Source: Straminergon stramineum
Lineage: Eukaryota > Streptophyta > Bryopsida > Hypnales > Calliergonaceae
NCBI GenBank assembly: GCA_963920665.1
Contig: OY987272.1
Coordinates: 7,755,001 to 7,819,000, forward strand
Direction: 5' to 3'
DNA: 64,000 bases
A program made the position numbers and the translations under genes. Shown here in pieces: positions 60,560 to 64,000 of this stretch; within the stretch, counting starts at the first letter, position 1, and the number at the start of each line of letters is the position of its first letter. Under the pieces are notes generated by a model. The model saw only the letters and a list, made by a program, of their open reading frames with translations, searched no databases and was not told the origin of the DNA.

Positions 60560-61539
60560 TTAACCCCTCACCGCCAGAGGGGACGAAAAGTGTCCTCTCA
60601 TAGTCTAGCAGTAAAATTCAAAGTGCTGTAACTTTTGCATCCAATGTCCGAATTCAATAAAACTTGTTGTAAAAGTTTTTCATATTAGTCTAGTTTCATT
60701 GGTAGAATTTTCAGATCAATCCAAGATGTATTGAGTTTTTAAGAGCCATTCGAAGTTCACAAGTTCAATTTGAGTTCACCTCACTGCATTCTAATGACTG
60801 CAACTTCGGGGGTTTGTATCTTTCTCATCAAATGTTTGTTTTCAATAAAAATTGTTGGTTTTTGTTCCCAATAAATCCTAGTTATTGTGGTAAAATTTTC
60901 ATGTCAATCCAAGTTGTTTTGAATGTTTGGGAGCAATTCGAAGTTCAAAATCCAGACATTCTTGCATTACAATGAACTTCGGCGGCTTATAACTTCTTCA
61001 TACATGGTCCGTTTTCAATAATTTTTGTTGGAAAAGTTGAGCATACTAGTCTTGTTTATAAGATTAAAATTTCATATGAATCCAAGAGGTTATGAATGAC
61101 TGAGAAGCATTTTAGTAGAGGGAGGTTCAGACATAGGTGTGATTTTTTGCTACTTTTTTCACTGTTTTTTGACATTTCAAAACAATTTTGCACATGCAAT
61201 GAGTCAATTGAATGAGATTTTTTTTCACCAAAGTGTTTGTCTTTTGGTTTGAATCACTTTGTAGTTTAAAATTTTTTCATTTGAGTAGGTTTAGAAATCG
61301 AATTTCACCTCCAAATGCGTTTTTAAGAAAATTTCAGCATCTTTTTTCAACACTAAAACATTATAATCTTTCAATCTATACGGTCAAATTACCCCAAATT
61401 TTTTTCACACCATCTAAAACATGCACACTACAATATTGTACGGTTGAGATTTTCATACCTCAGTGAGATTTAGACTTATAAGACTTGAAAAGCAAGTCAG
61501 CTTTTACACATGTTTGGACTTTAGGCGGTGAAGGGTTAA
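60560..61539. mobile_element. TTAA-flanked element with 16-bp TIRs, 980 bp
   Basis: The left end TTAACCCCTCACCGCC and complemented right end TTAACCCTTCACCGCC differ at one base. Outside the TTAA the flanks are unrelated (GGTCC and ATGGA), supporting a TTAA target duplication. The inside contains repeated units of about 120 bp around phrases such as TAACTTTTGCATCCAATG, TTCAATAAAA and AATCCAAG. An 84-codon open frame at 61212 is not convincing. Confidence 0.7.
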
Positions 61540-62949
61540 ATGGAGCAGGCATTTGGAACTAACCCTAGGAGCGGCTCATATATAGAGCATGCGGTTGTTG
61601 AAATGGACACCATTTTTTGAGGTAGGAAAATGTGACTGCAAGTGCGTGATTTTGGGACAATGAGCAATGCTTTTGGACTTCTATTATGTGTGATTCACTA
61701 ATCATGAATGCATCATTTAATTGTGAACACAGAATTCTAGATGACAATAAGAAAGAAATGATAAATATAAATTTTAGGGTACATATTTCTCTTGCTCAAT
61801 TTAGGACACTCTATTCACACGTTATGGAACTTTCATGAACATAGTAAGCACCCACTTCATCTATTTCTGGACTAATTTGCTCTTTTCAAAGGCACATGTT
61901 AATTCATTATTGCTAAAGTCTATGTCCATCAATAGCGACAAACAGACTCTTCACTTTAGAAAACTGTATCTAATTCATTCTAAGTCAAAAAATTACAATT
62001 TAAATTGTAGTTTGTTTCTTTTCCATTTCTCTATCTAACAAAAAAAATTGGAAATCATACAACGGACTATTTCTTCCACACATCTATTCTTCTCCTTATA
62101 TGTGTCATTCTTGAGCCTTCTACCTTGTGACAAAAACAAGCCAGACCCCCTCCAGTCTAGCAACTGACTAATCTCTGGGGGGTCGGAACTGAGTACTGGG
62201 GTGTTGCACTTACTGCCGGTGGGTTGGAAGGCCGGTATGCTGGCTAGCACGGTGGACCGGTATCCCGACCAGTCATTGTACCTTCTGGCTCCCCTAAGAC
62301 AGCTGTCTCTAATCTGGTCCTAGGACCTTGGCGGTTGTTGCCAAATTTTGGGGGTTTGGTTCCTAAACTTTGAACTGAAACCAACACCTTGGGTCTCCGT
62401 ATGGGGACCCTCAAAACATAAACAACATTGGAAATTCTAAGTGGGAGTGAAGCTTCACCATTTGGGCGTTTTGGCCGAAACTTAGACAATAAGAGAATAA
62501 AAAAATAACATAAAAGACTTCGAAAGTTATCTTGGGTGATAGCTTCGTTGTATGGTGGGTTAGCACCAATTTTGGGCCAAATTTCCACAAGTTGGTTGGT
62601 ACGAACATGTGAGGTTTGGTTCCCACACAAACTTCTCAAAATGACATAACAAATACTTAAGACCACAAATTCCTTTGTCAAGGCCCTGAGGGGGATTTTC
62701 AACACCAAAGTGTGAGATCCTACTCCAAAAAGAGCTCGGATGGAACTTAATAGACACTCCAACGTTTAAATTCAAACACTTGGGTTAGGAATAAACTCAA
62801 GGGGGATTTTCTCCAACTTAGAGTTAAGAATTCTCTCACAAAAGCTTGTCAATGGTTAGTACTTAAACACTAAAGATTCAACCACAAAGAAAAGTTGTTA
62901 ATACTGCAATAATCTCTCAAAAAAATATGTGTTAGTTAGTAACAAAGGC
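61540..62949. other. Intergenic DNA
   Basis: No gene recognised. 62140-62760 is less AT-rich and has a 172-codon minus open frame (62244-62762) without known motifs; possibly a decayed retroelement. Confidence 0.3.
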
Positions 62950-63995
62950 AAAGTGTGCATGTAAGGCAAGGCTCTCCAAAGGGACCCCAACGTCCTTTGG
63001 AAGGAGCTTCAAAAAACACAACAATAGTCAAGAAGGCTTCAATAGCAATTAACTCCTAAGCGTCACAGAGAGAACAACATAAACGAGGAGGGTTTTTTTT
63101 TATGGATCTAGAGAATCCAAAATAATTTGAGAACTACTCAATTACTGAAAGTTTCACTATTGAGATTTGAAGCCAACTTACTGGTGAGTACAAATCTACA
63201 ATTTATAAGAGAATCCATTGTGCAGATTTTGAGATTATAATACTTGATGAACTTGATATTCTACAAATCCTATTTTTTCAGCATCCAAAAAACATCCCCT
63301 CTGATGCACAGGGGTTAAACATGTGGTTTGGGCAAAATAATCAAAAAACAAACATTGCCAACAAGTTTGGCAGAAACAAAATACAAGCAAAAGGGGTGCA
63401 AAGGGAGAGGAGGCTAGGCCTTTTCTATGTTTTCAAGGCCTCCTCCCCCCTCAAATTACCTAAAAATCTACCTATGGAAAAACTAAAAAATTAACTACAA
63501 AAAATCTATCTTATTATAGTGATCGCTCTAACTTTTGGAGAAATGCTCCAAACACCAAACAAATTGCACCATCATCTTTAGAAGACTAAAACTCATTCTA
63601 GGGACCCACTAACCCCCCTAATCCTTACCCATTTCGCAAGAAGAAGCTAGTGATTTAAAATCCAGTGAAAAAGGTCAAAAACCTCAAAATTTGAATTTTG
63701 ACTTTTCTCAAGGTTTTGACTAGCTAGGGTTGTTCAAGAGGTTAAAGAAAGTAAGAAATGAGTCAAAGTTGACTTCATTCAAACATCATACACTCATGGT
63801 GTGACAGTCAATTCATTGAAGATTTTAGAATTCCGTTAATAGTTGTTGTTGTTGTTGATTCTAGTACTTGCTAATGTTAGAATGTCTTGAAATTTGGCAG
63901 GGAGCTTATTTGTAATAAAAAAACACCATCCAAATTTTTAGTGGGATTTTACCACTACCTTGGTAATTTCTATGAATTTCCAAAATGCCTATAAA
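62950..63995 (+). repeat. Diverged dispersed repeat, copy 2 (runs to the window edge)
   Basis: Colinear with 41590-42470: GGGACCCCAACGTCCTTT, ACTTTTGGAGAAATGCTCCA, CATCTTTAGAAGACT, GTGGGATTTTACCACTACCT, TCTATGAATTTCCA. A lone GGGGTTAA end at 63311-63318 inside it may mark another TTAA-type element. Confidence 0.5.
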
Positions 63996-64000
63996 TGCAA

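Noticed and set aside
62244..62762. 172-codon minus-strand frame
   Set aside because: No recognisable domain and no introns or neighbours that extend it; possibly decayed retroelement but unsupported.
1..64000. CRISPR arrays, tRNA or rRNA genes, operons
   Set aside because: None seen. Gene structure is eukaryotic throughout and no cloverleaf or rRNA-like segment was recognised by eye; a tRNA scan was not possible here.

Overview
The window is nuclear DNA of a land plant, most likely a moss. It has spliced genes with short GT-AG (and some GC-AG) introns, long AT-rich intergenic stretches, plant-type MITEs, and a chalcone synthase whose residues look very like moss CHS. The lineage call rests on remembered family resemblance; no search was run and I cannot name the species.

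Layout. A TraB-domain (TRABD) gene lies on the minus strand (2300-5717, 9 exons). After about 4.6 kb of noncoding DNA holding two TTAA-flanked transposons comes a plus-strand mitochondrial ABC1/COQ8-type kinase (10307-15105, 9 exons). Next are an NFX1-like RING/zinc-finger protein on the plus strand (18238-22729, 4 exons) and a cytosolic-type asparaginyl-tRNA synthetase on the plus strand (29021-31527, 6 exons). A small heat-shock-protein fragment (32898-33074) follows. The most striking structure is a large inverted duplication. Arms 33182-36208 and 47344-50370 are each exactly 3,027 bp with no difference that I found, each carries a complete two-exon chalcone synthase, and they flank an 11.1 kb repeat-rich spacer. 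The two CHS genes are transcribed away from each other. From 50371 to the end I find no gene, only old dispersed repeats and several well-preserved MITEs.

The five gene types are unrelated housekeeping or metabolic functions: ER-mitochondrion contact/mitophagy, ubiquinone biosynthesis, stress transcription/ubiquitination, tRNA charging, and flavonoid entry. They do not form a pathway cluster.

Mobile DNA is the main accessory content. It includes (i) TTAA-flanked elements with CCC(C/T) termini that look piggyBac-like, one holding a spliced-looking gene fragment; (ii) an 81-bp Stowaway-type hairpin inside a GC-AG intron of the NFX1-like gene; (iii) two CACTA-type hairpin MITEs with clear 3-bp target duplications; and (iv) other inverted-repeat and diverged dispersed families.
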